Numbered from the stretch's first letter, positions 28,163-38,569 are shown. The stretch: 64,000 bases of DNA from Hyphomicrobiales bacterium (GCA_002400845.2 NVRK02000007.1:1-64000), one strand, 5' to 3'. Numbers and translations are program-made. The notes: generated from the sequence alone by a model not told the origin.

Positions 28163-29686
28163 TTGCCATTTACAGCACTCGGCCTCAGAAAGCCGATCAC
28201 AGACGCATTGGAAGAATTAGGCTATGAAACGCCATCGCCAATTCAAACAAAAGCTATACCAGCCATTATGGAAAAGCGCGATGTAATTGGGCTTGCGCAA
28301 ACAGGCACAGGTAAAACAGCAGCCTTTACACTTCCGCTACTAGATCGCCTATCTGGCGACAGCAGAACAAGAACCAAAGGCGAGGCGAGGGTACTTATAC
28401 TATCTCCTACAAGAGAGCTTGCGGCTCAAATCCATAAAGCCGTGAAAGAATACAGTAAAAACCTAGCCATACGCTCAACCTGCGTCATGGGTGGCGTTTC
28501 AATTAAACCACAAATTAGAGCACTCAATGCAGGCGTTGATGTTCTTGTTGCAACACCTGGTCGCTTAGAAGATTTGGCGAAACAAGGCGCCATCGATTAC
28601 AAAACAGTTGAGACAATCGTTTTAGACGAAGCTGACCAAATGCTTGATATTGGCTTTATGCCAGCAATTCGCCGCATAATGGGCGCTTGTAAAAACATCG
28701 AACAACGTTTGTTATTTTCAGCCACAATGCCGAAAGAGATTAAACAACTCACAAAGCAATATCTTAAAAATCCAGTTGAAGTATCTGTTGCGCCCGTTTC
28801 AAAAACAGCAGACAAAATTGAACAAAGCGTCATGCGTGTAAATGCAGGCGTAAAAATCTCAGCAGTCATTCATATTTTAAAATCGCACGAAAACAAACGC
28901 GTCATCATGTTCTGCCGCACAAAACGTGGCGCAGATAAAGTTGTTAAACGCTTAAAACATGAAAAGCTTGATGCCGCTGCCATTCACGGTAACAAATCAC
29001 AAAACCAACGTGTAAAAGCGCTTGAAGCCTTCCGCAATGGATCAGTCCCTATCTTAATTGCAACAGACATTGCTGCACGTGGCATTGATGTGCCGGGCAT
29101 AGAATTGGTTATCAATTATGATTTACCACAAGTACCAGAAGCATATGTGCACCGTATTGGACGAACAGCCAGAGCAGGGGCATCAGGTATTGCTGTCACA
29201 ATTTGCGCACCAGAGGAAGAAGATATCCTTCGCCGTATTGAGCGCTTGATTAAAATCCAAATTCCTACAATGGAAGCCCCAGCAGATTTACCGATGCCAG
29301 CCCCACTACCGCGCGGCATTAAAATGGCTGGTAACAACAGAGGCAAACCTCAACGCTCTGGACGCAGACCTCCACGTCAAAATTCGACCGTTAAAAAAGG
29401 AGCACCAAAAAAAGGCAAAGCTCCAAGTATTTTAGAAAAAGCCATGTCTGCCGTTGATAGAGCTGAAAAAGAGGGCAGTTTTGCCAATGAAGGCAACTTC
29501 AGTGAGCCTCAAAAGCCTAAAGCCAGGAATCGCGGCAATAACAATTCTGGAAATAAAAAAGGTGGGCAAGGGCGCAGAAGTGGCCCTAATGCAGAAGGCG
29601 GCGGACCAAATAGCAGTAACAAACGTTCTAATTCACGACCAGGAAATAGAAACAATCAAAGTAAGCGCTCTAACAACAATTTTTAA
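28163..29686 (+). CDS. rhlE: DEAD-box RNA helicase (RhlE type)
   Basis: This ATP-dependent RNA helicase has 507 residues. Motifs in order are the Q motif TPSPIQTKAIP, AQTGTGKTAAF (I), PTRELAAQI (Ia), VATPGRL, DEADQMLD (II), SATMP (III), IATDIAARGIDVPGI (V) and HRIGRTARAG (VI). After residue 380 comes a basic tail very rich in Asn, Gly, Arg and Lys, likely an RNA-binding disordered region. The start is the TTG at 28163 (PFTALGL), because the Q-motif aromatic lies only two residues later and no ATG fits. Helicases of this type act in ribosome assembly, RNA decay and cold adaptation. Confidence 0.93.
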   Translation: MPFTALGLRKPITDALEELGYETPSPIQTKAIPAIMEKRDVIGLAQTGTGKTAAFTLPLLDRLSGDSRTRTKGEARVLILSPTRELAAQIHKAVKEYSKNLAIRSTCVMGGVSIKPQIRALNAGVDVLVATPGRLEDLAKQGAIDYKTVETIVLDEADQMLDIGFMPAIRRIMGACKNIEQRLLFSATMPKEIKQLTKQYLKNPVEVSVAPVSKTADKIEQSVMRVNAGVKISAVIHILKSHENKRVIMFCRTKRGADKVVKRLKHEKLDAAAIHGNKSQNQRVKALEAFRNGSVPILIATDIAARGIDVPGIELVINYDLPQVPEAYVHRIGRTARAGASGIAVTICAPEEEDILRRIERLIKIQIPTMEAPADLPMPAPLPRGIKMAGNNRGKPQRSGRRPPRQNSTVKKGAPKKGKAPSILEKAMSAVDRAEKEGSFANEGNFSEPQKPKARNRGNNNSGNKKGGQGRRSGPNAEGGGPNSSNKRSNSRPGNRNNQSKRSNNNF

Positions 29687-29909
29687 GGTGCGTTAATAAG
29701 CTAAATTCTGCACGTTTATCGCTAGTTTTGCAGCTAATAAAAAGAAAATGATAAAAAGATAAAAAAAATGTCATTTCCCCCTTTGCACTTTGTAAAACTG
29801 TTGTTATAGACCGCGCAGAATTACTGCTTTTGATTTGAAATTCTCTTTTAAATCAAAAGCGCCATTACCAACCTGAAGGCAAAAGCAATCAGGTACATGG
29901 CACATATCA

Positions 29910-29994
<85 letters not shown>

Positions 29995-29998
29995 AAAA

Positions 29999-30168
29999 CA
30001 AATTGCGTAGCAATATGTTAATTCCTCCACACAGATATTTAATTGAGCGGCAGGCCTTTTTTTGGCACAAAAAATGTTGAGAGCGACTTAAGCCAAATTG
30101 CGTAGCATTTTGTAGCTCTGTTCCCACAAACACCAAATTATCTGCGGCAGGTGATTTTTGTAAAAAAC
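29999..30168 (+). repeat. Imperfect tandem repeat of about 95 bases after tRNA-Leu
   Basis: CAAATTGCGTAGCAATATGT at 29999 recurs as CAAATTGCGTAGCATTTTGT at 30094. GCGGCAGG recurs at nearly the same offset in each copy (48 and 50 bases in), and each copy then runs into a T-rich stretch and CAC. The repeat core contains the palindrome ATTGC-GTA-GCAAT in the first copy. The unit begins right after the tRNA CCA. It may be a duplicated trailer or processing element. Confidence 0.6.
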
Positions 30169-30213
30169 ACCGAGAGCACCATTTCTTCTCTTACGACAAT
30201 TTAGTTTCACTCA

Positions 30214-30253
30214 GTGCCTCTTTATCGACAAAAAGAGGCACGAGCAGAGCTCG
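30214..30253. other. Tandem hairpins in the tRNA-Leu to lipoprotein intergenic region
   Basis: GTGCCTCTTT (30214-30223) pairs perfectly with AAAGAGGCAC (30232-30241) around ATCGACAA, immediately followed by a second short hairpin CGAGC-AGA-GCTCG. No T run follows, so this is not a standard terminator. A small structured RNA is possible but unproven. The rest of 29995-30462 shows only the tandem repeat and no gene. Confidence 0.5.
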
Positions 30254-30477
30254 GCAACCTCTTCGATAGCTAAGAAAATTTGATGGTGAAGCCTTCTAAT
30301 TATGATGATGCAAGCAACACAATTTTGAGGGTAGTTTGTCCACAAATTCCAACAACACAACTATTGGTATTATATAACTGTGGATTACACGTGCATTGCA
30401 ATGTCATCACTCGACAACAGTCGAACTAATCCTGTAGATACGGCTAAAATTACAACCATATAATGAACGGGCTCCCA

Positions 30478-30858
30478 ATGTTTAAAAAAATAACCAGCAC
30501 AACAGCATCACTATTAATTGCTATGGCTTTAATATCAAGCTGCGCAACAAAACCAGATGATATCGAAGCAGCCTATGTTTCCCCGCTGGGATACGAAGGA
30601 TATACTTGCGATCAATTAAGCCAGGAAGCGGCCCGTGTTTCTCAAAATGCGGCTCGTGCTGTTGGCGTACAAGACAAAAAAGCCAAGAAAGATGCTGCAA
30701 CAGTAGGCATCGGCATTATCCTATTTTGGCCTGCGCTTTTCTTTGTAAAAGGTAGCGGAGCTACAGAAGCTGAAGTTGCACGCCTTAAGGGTGAAATGGA
30801 TACTATCAAAAAGGTATCCATTCAAAAGCAGTGTGGCTTTGAATTCCAACAGTCCTAA
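30478..30858 (+). CDS. Small lipoprotein of unknown function
   Basis: From MFKKITSTTASLLIAMALISSC the protein has about 126 residues; the track ATG five codons earlier has no ribosome site. The lipobox LISSC predicts lipidation at Cys and anchoring to the outer or inner membrane. The body has YEGYTCDQLSQEAARVSQNAARAVGVQDKK, a helical stretch, then GIGIILFWPALFFVKG, a hydrophobic segment, a coiled charged helix and a late Cys (KQCGF). This build is common in proteobacterial lipoproteins often labelled only hypothetical. No function can be assigned. A strong terminator follows. Confidence 0.75.
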   Translation: MFKKITSTTASLLIAMALISSCATKPDDIEAAYVSPLGYEGYTCDQLSQEAARVSQNAARAVGVQDKKAKKDAATVGIGIILFWPALFFVKGSGATEAEVARLKGEMDTIKKVSIQKQCGFEFQQS

Positions 30859-30895
30859 TTTTTTAACTGTAAATCTCAAAAACAACAAATTTATT

Positions 30896-30930
30896 AGGCT
30901 GTGAAGAAATTCACAGCCTTTTATTGTTTT
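30896..30930 (+). terminator. Rho-independent terminator after the lipoprotein gene
   Basis: AGGCTGTGAA pairs with TTCACAGCCT around GAAA, followed by TTTTATTGTTTT. The rest of the 312-base gap to tig shows nothing further that I can support; the tig promoter must lie in it. Confidence 0.92.
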
Positions 30931-31176
30931 GACAATTATTGTTGTTAAGCTTCCTGAAATTGCTGATATTATTGCTTTCAGCCATCACTATAATAACGTT
31001 ATTGGTTGCACCTTTTAGCGGCATATGTTACCTCGCCAGCAATTCTTCTTACATATTTATGGTAAGTCCTAAGGCTTCATTTTAGCTAATGTGAATATGC
31101 GAGAAATAAACAAGCAATAACAGCAGCTTACAGGCAACAATGTCTCAGGCTCAATAGACGATAGGTTATTTTGAAT

Positions 31177-32523
31177 ATGCAAGTTACTGAAACCCTAAAC
31201 GAAGGCCTTGCCCGCGAACTAAAAGTTGTTGTTCCAAAAGGTGATCTTTCTACAAAGCTAGATGCCAAATTGGAAGACATGAAGGGCAAAGTGAAAATCA
31301 ACGGTTTTCGCGAAGGTAAAGTACCTATGTCACACGTCAAAAAGATGTATGGCAAGCAAGCAATGGCTGAAATCGTAAACGAAATCATCAATACGACTTC
31401 TGGTAACGTTCTTAAAGAGCGTGACGAAAAGCCCGCTCAACAGCCAGAAATTTCAATGACTGAAGACGAAAAACAAGCAGATAAAATTCTTGCTGGCGAT
31501 GCAGATTTTGAATTTAAAATGACTTACGAAGTTGTTCCAGAAATCACAGTTCCAAACTTGGAAAAACTTAAAATCGAACGTCCAGTAACTGATGTGACGG
31601 ATGAAGAGATTAACGAGCAAGTAGAAAAAATTGCTGAAAGCGCTCGTAAATACGAAGAGAAAAAAGGCAAAGCAGCTGACAAAGACCAAATTACCATGGA
31701 TTACCTTGGTAAAAAAGACGGCGAACCATTTGAAGGCGGCAAAGCCGAAGATGCATTACTCGTAATCGGATCAAACCGTTTCATTCCAGGCTTTGAAGAG
31801 CAACTTATCGGCCTGAAAGCTGGCGATAACAAAATCGTCAAAATTTCATTCCCTGATGATTACCAAGCAGAGAACCTTGCAGGCAAAAAAGTTGAATTTG
31901 ATGTAACAATCAAATTGGTTGAAAAACCAGCTAAGCTTGAGCTTAACGATGAATTGGCTAAACAGCTTGGTATGGAGAGCATGGAAAAGCTTCGCGAAGC
32001 CATTAAAGGCCAAGTTGAAAGCCAAAATGGTTCTTACACAAGAGCTAAAGTTAAGCGTCAAATTCTAGACACACTTGATAAAGAAGTGAAAATGGAATTA
32101 CCGACTAAAATGGTTGAAGCTGAGTTCAAAAACATTTGGCAACAAATGACTGCAGAACTTGAGCGCGCTAAATCTTCATTCGAAAAAGAAGACACAACTG
32201 AAGAAGAAGCTAAAAATGAATACCAAAAACTAGCAGAGCGTCGTGTACGCCTTGGTCTTTTACTTGCTCAAATTGGTGAAACAGCCGAAGTTCAAATTAG
32301 CGAAGAAGAAATGCAAAAAGCAGTTTACGACCAAGTACGTCAGTATCCAGGTCAAGAACAGCAGATCTTTGAATACTTCCAAAAGAACCCAGAAGCAGTT
32401 GCTGGCCTACGTGCACCTCTTTACGAAGAAAAAGTTGTTGAGTTCATTATGACTAAAGCAAACATCACAGACAAAACTGTGAGCCGCGAAGAGTTGATGA
32501 AACAAGACGAAGAACTTAGCTAA
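31177..32523 (+). CDS. tig: Trigger factor
   Basis: Trigger factor is the ribosome-bound chaperone and prolyl isomerase. I use the ATG at 31177 (MQVTETLNEGLARELKVVVP), two codons into the track ORF, which gives 448 residues. The ribosome-docking signature is GFREGKVPMSHVKKMYG. The FKBP-like PPIase domain covers about 160-250 (DYLGKKDGEPFEGGKAEDALLVIGSNRFIPGFEEQLIG). A helical C-terminal chaperone domain follows, with WQQMTAELERAK and EKVVEFIMTKANI. It precedes clpP, clpX and lon as in many bacteria. Confidence 0.97.
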   Translation: MQVTETLNEGLARELKVVVPKGDLSTKLDAKLEDMKGKVKINGFREGKVPMSHVKKMYGKQAMAEIVNEIINTTSGNVLKERDEKPAQQPEISMTEDEKQADKILAGDADFEFKMTYEVVPEITVPNLEKLKIERPVTDVTDEEINEQVEKIAESARKYEEKKGKAADKDQITMDYLGKKDGEPFEGGKAEDALLVIGSNRFIPGFEEQLIGLKAGDNKIVKISFPDDYQAENLAGKKVEFDVTIKLVEKPAKLELNDELAKQLGMESMEKLREAIKGQVESQNGSYTRAKVKRQILDTLDKEVKMELPTKMVEAEFKNIWQQMTAELERAKSSFEKEDTTEEEAKNEYQKLAERRVRLGLLLAQIGETAEVQISEEEMQKAVYDQVRQYPGQEQQIFEYFQKNPEAVAGLRAPLYEEKVVEFIMTKANITDKTVSREELMKQDEELS

Positions 32524-32575
32524 TATCAAATAGATAGAACAGTTTATTAAAGTAAATTGTTAAATACATTTAATT

Positions 32576-32605
32576 AACCCGATGGTGAAAACTGTCGGGT
32601 TTTTC
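32576..32605 (+). terminator. Rho-independent terminator after tig
   Basis: AACCCGA pairs with TCGGGTT across a short interior loop, followed by TTTTTC. It lies about 55 bases past the tig stop. The remaining 340 bases before clpP hold no supported gene and presumably contain the clpP promoter. Confidence 0.85.
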
Positions 32606-32949
32606 ATTGCCTAAAGCAATCAAGTACCAACACAATAGTTCAGATTCAAACAATAGATGAAGATGACAGCAATAATTGACTATCAGAAATGCACCACTTC
32701 AAAACTCTAGCCACTATTGAGCCCAACCACTATTGAGAATGCACCAAAGCGCACTTATGTGAACCAATTGTTAGGTAGCTAGATTGCTTCTACTAAATAA
32801 AACTAGAATTTCATCACCTCTTTAACCCTTCCTTTGCTTCTTTTATGTCTATTGCACTTAGAGATTCGAATGCTTACATGCGCATATTGAATAATATTCG
32901 CAAAATCACAGATGTACACAAAAGAACACTGACGAAAAAGGCCTGTTAA

Positions 32950-33567
32950 ATGCAAGATCCAGTAATTACCGCAATGAATTTAGTTCCAATGGTTGTTGAG
33001 CAAACAAACCGCGGCGAACGCTCATATGATATTTTCTCGCGACTATTAAAAGAACGTGTGATTTTCATCACGGGGCCAATCGAAGACAGCATGGCGACAA
33101 TTGTTTGTGCGCAGCTTTTGTATCTTGAGGCCGAGAACCCTAAAAAAGAGATCAACCTGTATATCAACTCACCAGGCGGTGTAGTCACAGCAGGCATGGC
33201 AATTTACGATACAATGCAATTTATTAAACCAGCTGTTTCTACACTTTGCATGGGGCAAGCAGCTTCAATGGGTTCATTGCTACTTTGCGCTGGCGAAAAA
33301 GACATGCGTTTTGCATTGCCAAACGCGCGTATCATGGTTCATCAACCATCTGGCGGTTACCAAGGTCAAGCATCTGACATCGAGCGCCATGCGCAAGACA
33401 TAGTTAAGATGAAAAGACGTTTGAACGAAATTTACGTTAAACACACAGGTCAAAAATACGATACAGTTGAAAAGACACTCGATCGCGATCACTTCATGAC
33501 AGCACAAGAGACCAAAGACTGGGGCATTATCGATCAAGTACTTGATAAACGTCCAGAAACAGAGTAA
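32950..33567 (+). CDS. clpP: ATP-dependent Clp protease proteolytic subunit
   Basis: ClpP is the serine protease barrel that works with ClpX or ClpA. It has 205 residues. The catalytic Ser is in [12 protein letters not shown], the His in [10 protein letters not shown] and the Asp in LDRDHFMTA, all present. The oxyanion-strand motif [20 protein letters not shown] is intact. It is followed by clpX in the same direction after about 260 bases. An inverted pair GGCCTTT/AAAGGCC just past the stop lacks a T run. Confidence 0.98.
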   Translation: MQDPVITAMNLVPMVVEQTNRGERSYDIFSRLLKERVIFITGPIEDSMATIVCAQLLYLEAENPKKEINLYINSPGGVVTAGMAIYDTMQFIKPAVSTLCMGQAASMGSLLLCAGEKDMRFALPNARIMVHQPSGGYQGQASDIERHAQDIVKMKRRLNEIYVKHTGQKYDTVEKTLDRDHFMTAQETKDWGIIDQVLDKRPETE

Positions 33568-33825
33568 TAGCGCGGGTGCAATAAATCTGGCCTTTGAAAC
33601 TAATTTTAGCTTTAAAGGCCAATTATACACTAAAACATCACATTAATGGTTACATTAATTACAAATATTAAGCCTATAGTCATTTTTTACGGCTTAATAT
33701 ATCACACTTAACCGATTTAACTTGCGTAGAGCATTTCTACGTAGTTTGATGATGTGCTAATAATAAAGACAATAATTTAGTGGACGCTATCATAAACAAT
33801 TGAAGCGTAAACGATAGGAAGATTA

Positions 33826-35106
33826 ATGAGCAAGATTTCAAACAGTGGCGACGGCGGAGAGTCAAAAAACACGCTCTATTGTTCGTTTTGTGGTAAGAGC
33901 CAGCATGAGGTTCGCAAGCTAATTGCAGGACCTACTGTATTTATTTGCGACGAGTGTGTTGAACTTTGCATGGATATTATCCGCGAAGAAAATAAATCTA
34001 CGACTGTAAAATCAGGTGATGAAGTACCTTCACCACAAGATATTTTAAGCACTTTAGATGATTATGTAATTGGCCAACCACACGCAAAACGCGTTTTGGC
34101 TGTTGCTGTACACAACCACTATAAGCGTCTTGCACATTCTACTGCTAACGACGACGATGTGGAACTTGCGAAATCAAACATCATGCTTATTGGACCAACA
34201 GGTTGCGGCAAAACACTTTTGGCGCAAACATTGGCACGTATCATTGATGTGCCATTTACTATGGCAGATGCAACAACTCTTACCGAAGCTGGTTATGTGG
34301 GTGAAGATGTTGAAAACATTATTCTAAAACTACTACAATCTGCTGACTATAATGTTGATCGCGCACAACGCGGCATCGTATACATAGATGAAGTTGATAA
34401 GATTTCTCGCAAATCAGACAACCCATCAATCACACGCGACGTGTCAGGTGAGGGCGTACAACAAGCCTTGCTAAAAATTATGGAAGGTACAGTTGCTTCT
34501 GTTCCGCCACAAGGTGGTCGCAAACATCCTCAGCAAGAATTCTTGCAAGTTGATACAACAAACATCTTATTCATCGCTGGTGGTGCATTTGCTGGTTTGG
34601 ATAAAATCATTTCAGACCGTGGTCGCAAAACCTCAATTGGTTTTGGAGCACGTGTAGAATCAGAAGAAGACCGTAAAGTTGGCGAGATATTCCAAAGTTT
34701 AGAGCCAGAAGATTTGGTTCGTTTTGGTCTAATTCCAGAATTTGTTGGCCGTGTTCCTGTTCTAGCAACGCTTGAAGATCTTGATGAAGATGCTTTGGTA
34801 CAAATTCTATCGGAACCTAAAAACGCTCTGATTAAACAATATCAACGTTTATTCAGCATGGAAGATGTTAAGCTTACCTTCCATGAAGATGCACTTAAAG
34901 AGATCGCGAAGAGAGCCATCCTACGTAAAACCGGTGCTCGTGGACTGCGTTCAATTCTTGAGAGTATTCTTTTGGACACAATGTACGAGCTTCCAGGCCT
35001 TGATGGTGTCGAAGAAGTTGTGATCTCAGATGAAGTTGTAACGAGTGAAGTTAGACCGCTTTATATCTACTCTGAAAAAAGTGAAGACAAAGAAGTTAGT
35101 GCTTAA
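33826..35106 (+). CDS. clpX: ATP-dependent Clp protease ATP-binding subunit ClpX
   Basis: ClpX is the AAA+ unfoldase partner of ClpP. It has 426 residues. The N-terminal zinc-binding domain has [26 protein letters not shown] with four Cys. Walker A is GPTGCGKT, Walker B is [10 protein letters not shown], and the pore loop GYVGEDVE and sensor region [10 protein letters not shown] are present. The ATG has AGGAAG upstream. In alphaproteobacteria ClpXP degrades CtrA, which ties it to the CckA pathway encoded earlier in the window. Confidence 0.98.
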   Translation: MSKISNSGDGGESKNTLYCSFCGKSQHEVRKLIAGPTVFICDECVELCMDIIREENKSTTVKSGDEVPSPQDILSTLDDYVIGQPHAKRVLAVAVHNHYKRLAHSTANDDDVELAKSNIMLIGPTGCGKTLLAQTLARIIDVPFTMADATTLTEAGYVGEDVENIILKLLQSADYNVDRAQRGIVYIDEVDKISRKSDNPSITRDVSGEGVQQALLKIMEGTVASVPPQGGRKHPQQEFLQVDTTNILFIAGGAFAGLDKIISDRGRKTSIGFGARVESEEDRKVGEIFQSLEPEDLVRFGLIPEFVGRVPVLATLEDLDEDALVQILSEPKNALIKQYQRLFSMEDVKLTFHEDALKEIAKRAILRKTGARGLRSILESILLDTMYELPGLDGVEEVVISDEVVTSEVRPLYIYSEKSEDKEVSA

Positions 35107-35127
35107 AGCATCGCTTTAAAATAATTA

Positions 35128-35162
35128 TAAAAATGGCTCAGTTTTTACTGGGCCATTTTTTT
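35128..35162 (+). terminator. Rho-independent terminator after clpX
   Basis: AAATGGCTCAG pairs with CTGGGCCATTT (one G-T pair) around TTTTTA, then a run of eight T. The other 270 bases before lon are AT-rich, with no gene that I accept. Confidence 0.92.
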
Positions 35163-35438
35163 GAATGGTATTAAAATATTTATTAACATAGTTTTTAAAA
35201 ATACCCTTGAACTTATGCCCAATAAGCACCAAATATTGACACAACGTTATTGGGTATTTTTATGTGATAAACTTAACTTTTGTACAAAAATTGAATGTTT
35301 TGGGTTCACAATTCAGAATATAAAGAATTATGAACTATTAGCAGATATAATTTAGATTCGTTTTATCACGAACACCAAAGACATAAATGATCGCAAAACT
35401 CTATTCAGTATAGAAAAGCGAAATAGGAAAAGCACTTT

Positions 35439-37868
35439 ATGACTAAGACAGAAAAAGATGGCATTGTATTGGGCGCAGGCGAAGTTTACCCATTGCTGCC
35501 CTTACGAGACATTGTAGTATTTCCTCATATGATTGTTCCGCTATTTGTAGGACGTGAAAAATCTATAAAAGCACTCGAAGAGGTGATGAATAACGATCAC
35601 CACATTCTTCTATTCACGCAAAAAAATGCGAGCGACGATGATCCAGCGCCAGAAGCCTTATACGAAATAGGCACACTGGCTAAAGTTCTACACATGCTTA
35701 AATTACCAGATGGCACTGTAAAGGTGCTGGTAGAGGGCATGCACCGCACACGTGCGCTTCAATTCACAGATCGTACAGATTTCCATGAAGCCCGCTGCGA
35801 AGTGATTGAAGATTCAGAACCAGATGTTGTTGAAATTGAAGCAATTGCACGTTCAACTGTGGCAGAATTTGAAAACTATGTGAAACTAAACAAAAAGATT
35901 TCACCGGAAGTTCTAAGTTCTGTTTCTCAAATTGAAGACTATACAAAGTTAGCAGACACTATCGCTTCTCACCTAGCGATTAAACTTGCCGAAAAGCAGG
36001 AAATTCTATCAATTTTCAGCGTACAAGAACGCCTTGAGCACATCTTTTCCATGATGGAGAGTGAAATTTCTGTTCTTCAAGTTGAAAAACGTATTCGCAG
36101 CCGTGTCAAACGACAAATGGAAAAAACACAGCGTGAGTATTACTTGAATGAGCAAATGAAAGCCATTCAGCGCGAATTAGGCGATGGAGAAGAAGGTAAA
36201 GACGAGCTCAGCGAACTAGAAGAACGTATCGGCAAAACTAAGCTTTCTAAAGACGCTAAAGAAAAAGCAAATTCTGAGTTTAAAAAATTAAAGCAAATGT
36301 CTCCAATGTCTGCTGAAGCAACAGTGGTTCGCAACTACCTTGATTGGATGCTTGGTATTCCATGGAATAAAAAGTCAAAAATCAAAACAGATATAAACGA
36401 AGCGCAAACAATTCTTGATGCCGATCACTACGGACTAGAAAAAGTTAAAGAACGCATTGTTGAATATTTGGCAGTTCAGTCTCGCTCCAAAAAGATTAAA
36501 GGCCCAATCCTTTGCCTAGTAGGACCTCCAGGGGTTGGTAAAACATCGCTTGGTAAATCTATTGCTAAAGCTACGGGCCGCGAATTTGTTCGCATGGCAC
36601 TTGGCGGCGTTAGAGATGAAGCAGAGATAAGAGGCCATCGCAGAACTTATATTGGCTCAATGCCGGGTAAAGTCATTCAGTCCATGAAAAAGGCGAAGAA
36701 ATCTAATCCACTATTTTTGCTCGATGAAATAGACAAAATGGGTAGTGATTTTAGAGGTGACCCATCTTCTGCGTTACTAGAAGTACTTGATCCAGAGCAA
36801 AACCACACATTTGCAGATCACTATCTCGAAGTAGATTACGATCTTTCAGACGTTATGTTTGTAACGACATCTAATACACTTAATATTCCAGGGCCATTAA
36901 TGGACCGCATGGAAATTATTCGTATCGCTGGGTACACGGAAGACGAAAAAGTTCAGATTGCAAAACGTCACTTATTGCCAAAAACAATCAAAGATCATTC
37001 ATTGGCTGACAATGAATTTTCAGTGAATGACGAAGCTTTACTGGATGTTGTGCGTCGTTACACCCGCGAAGCTGGTGTGCGTAACCTTGAACGCGAATTA
37101 TCAAAACTTGCGCGTAAAGCGGTTACTGAAATTTTGAAAGAGAAAACGAAATCTGTCAAAGTTACACTTAAAAACATCGAAGTTTATCTTGGTGTTCCAA
37201 AATTCAGTTTTGGCAAAGCAGAAGAAGACGATCAAGTTGCAGTCGTTACGGGTCTTGCTTGGACTGAGGTTGGTGGCGAGTTGCTTACCATTGAAGCCGT
37301 TGCAATGCCTGGTAAGGGCAAAATGACCGTTACGGGCAATCTGCGAGATGTGATGAAAGAATCTATTTCAGCCGCCGCATCTTATGTGCGTTCTCGCTCA
37401 GTTGAATTTGGTATTGAACCACCACAATTTGACCAAGTAGACATTCACGTTCACGTTCCAGAAGGTGCTACCCCAAAAGATGGCCCATCTGCAGGCGTTG
37501 GAATGGCGACGACAATCGTTTCTGTGATGACAGGCATTAAAGTAAAATCTGATGTTGCAATGACGGGTGAAATTACGCTTAGGGGTAGGGTTCTACCAAT
37601 TGGCGGTCTTAAGGAAAAACTTCTTGCGGCACTTCGTGGCGGCATTACCACTGTGATTATTCCACAAGAAAACGCTAAAGACCTTGTCGACATTCCTGAC
37701 AATGTAAAAAGAAACCTTACAATTATTCCTGTAAGCCGTGTAGATGAAGTTTTAGAACATGCACTCGTGAGTGTTCCAAAAGCCATCACCTGGACTGCTG
37801 AGGACGCTGCAAAGGCTCGCCGCGAACTGTCTGGTCAAAACAAAGATCAATCAGCTACAGCGCATTAA
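35439..37868 (+). CDS. lon: ATP-dependent protease Lon (LonA type)
   Basis: Lon degrades misfolded and regulatory proteins in the cytoplasm. It has 809 residues. The N-terminal substrate domain begins PLLPLRDIVVFPHMIVPLFVGREKS. The AAA+ module has Walker A GPPGVGKTSLGK, then GGVRDEAEIRGHRRTYIGSMPG, Walker B LFLLDEIDKMG and DPEQNHTFADHYLEVDYDLS. The protease domain has the Ser-Lys dyad in PKDGPSAGVGMA and the later ALRGGITTVIIPQEN block (GGLKEKLLAA supplies the Lys). It lies between clpX and the HU gene, the classical lon-hupB order. Confidence 0.98.
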   Translation: MTKTEKDGIVLGAGEVYPLLPLRDIVVFPHMIVPLFVGREKSIKALEEVMNNDHHILLFTQKNASDDDPAPEALYEIGTLAKVLHMLKLPDGTVKVLVEGMHRTRALQFTDRTDFHEARCEVIEDSEPDVVEIEAIARSTVAEFENYVKLNKKISPEVLSSVSQIEDYTKLADTIASHLAIKLAEKQEILSIFSVQERLEHIFSMMESEISVLQVEKRIRSRVKRQMEKTQREYYLNEQMKAIQRELGDGEEGKDELSELEERIGKTKLSKDAKEKANSEFKKLKQMSPMSAEATVVRNYLDWMLGIPWNKKSKIKTDINEAQTILDADHYGLEKVKERIVEYLAVQSRSKKIKGPILCLVGPPGVGKTSLGKSIAKATGREFVRMALGGVRDEAEIRGHRRTYIGSMPGKVIQSMKKAKKSNPLFLLDEIDKMGSDFRGDPSSALLEVLDPEQNHTFADHYLEVDYDLSDVMFVTTSNTLNIPGPLMDRMEIIRIAGYTEDEKVQIAKRHLLPKTIKDHSLADNEFSVNDEALLDVVRRYTREAGVRNLERELSKLARKAVTEILKEKTKSVKVTLKNIEVYLGVPKFSFGKAEEDDQVAVVTGLAWTEVGGELLTIEAVAMPGKGKMTVTGNLRDVMKESISAAASYVRSRSVEFGIEPPQFDQVDIHVHVPEGATPKDGPSAGVGMATTIVSVMTGIKVKSDVAMTGEITLRGRVLPIGGLKEKLLAALRGGITTVIIPQENAKDLVDIPDNVKRNLTIIPVSRVDEVLEHALVSVPKAITWTAEDAAKARRELSGQNKDQSATAH

Positions 37869-37904
37869 GAGCAGAATTGCGCAAATAAGAAAATACAATA
37901 TCTT

Positions 37905-37932
37905 GAGGCTCCATTTATGGGGCCTCTTTTTT
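37905..37932 (+). terminator. Rho-independent terminator after lon
   Basis: GAGGCTCC pairs with GGGGCCTC (one G-T pair) around ATTTAT, followed by TTTTTT. The remaining 310 bases before the HU gene hold no supported ORF and should carry its promoter. Confidence 0.9.
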
Positions 37933-38244
37933 ACATAACACGCACACCGATAGCTCTGTCATAGGCATTCTACAGCTTTTGATATCGACGCTCAAAAGCC
38001 TAGAAACTTGGCTTTAACAACCCTGTCATAGCGAATCATATTTGCGATAAACCTATATTTTCGATCAAAATATACAGATATTCATGGAAAAATCAGTTTG
38101 ACTTTTATAAAAACACCTCCGAATCGGGACTTTTTTGGGTTTTTTCAAACTTTTATAACGATCAACATTGTAATTTCTCGTCAAAAAAGTGATTTTACTG
38201 CGTGTTTAACAATCACATTCACTATACGTGAAAGGATTATATTT

Positions 38245-38520
38245 ATGAATAAGAATGAGCTTATTGCTTCAGTGGCAGAAAAAGCTGACCTTACTAAGGT
38301 ACAAGCAGCCGAAGCAGTAGATGCGGTGCTCACAAGTATTTCTGGCTCTTTGGCTAGCGGTACCGATGTTCGCATCTTAGGATTTGGTAACTTCATCGTT
38401 GCACAACGTAAAGCAACAACTGCTCGCAACCCGCAAACAGGCGCACCAATTGATGTTCCTGCTGCAAAAGTACCTCGCTTTAAACCAGGCAAGGCTCTTA
38501 AAGAAGCAGTAAACGTATAA
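38245..38520 (+). CDS. hupB: DNA-binding protein HU
   Basis: This 91-residue histone-like protein bends and compacts DNA. The real start is the ATG at 38245 (MNKNELIASVAEKADLTKVQ), with AAAGGA seven bases upstream; the track ORF begins far upstream in non-coding sequence. The DNA-binding arm signature GFGNFIVAQRKATTARNPQTG and the C-terminal VPRFKPGKALKEAV are conserved. It follows lon, as in most proteobacteria. Confidence 0.98.
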   Translation: MNKNELIASVAEKADLTKVQAAEAVDAVLTSISGSLASGTDVRILGFGNFIVAQRKATTARNPQTGAPIDVPAAKVPRFKPGKALKEAVNV

Positions 38521-38569
38521 AAAACTCTAGTACAAGTGGTGGGGCCACCTTACTACGCAATATTTAAAG

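Noticed and set aside
33589-33620. Inverted pair GGCCTTT/AAAGGCC after clpP as a terminator
   Set aside because: The 18-base loop and absence of a T run make it weak, and clpP-clpX read-through is plausible.
35205-35245. Possible sigma-32 promoter for lon (CTTGAA followed by CCAAAT)
   Set aside because: The -35-like element is present but the -10 match is poor, so it is not distinguishable from chance in AT-rich sequence.
35161-35355. 64-residue ORF between clpX and lon
   Set aside because: It starts inside the T run of the clpX terminator, is AT-rich, and has no ribosome site or family resemblance.
38098-38244. N-terminal extension of the HU gene in the ORF track
   Set aside because: HU proteins start at MNKNELI, and AAAGGA precedes that ATG; the upstream codons are non-coding leader.
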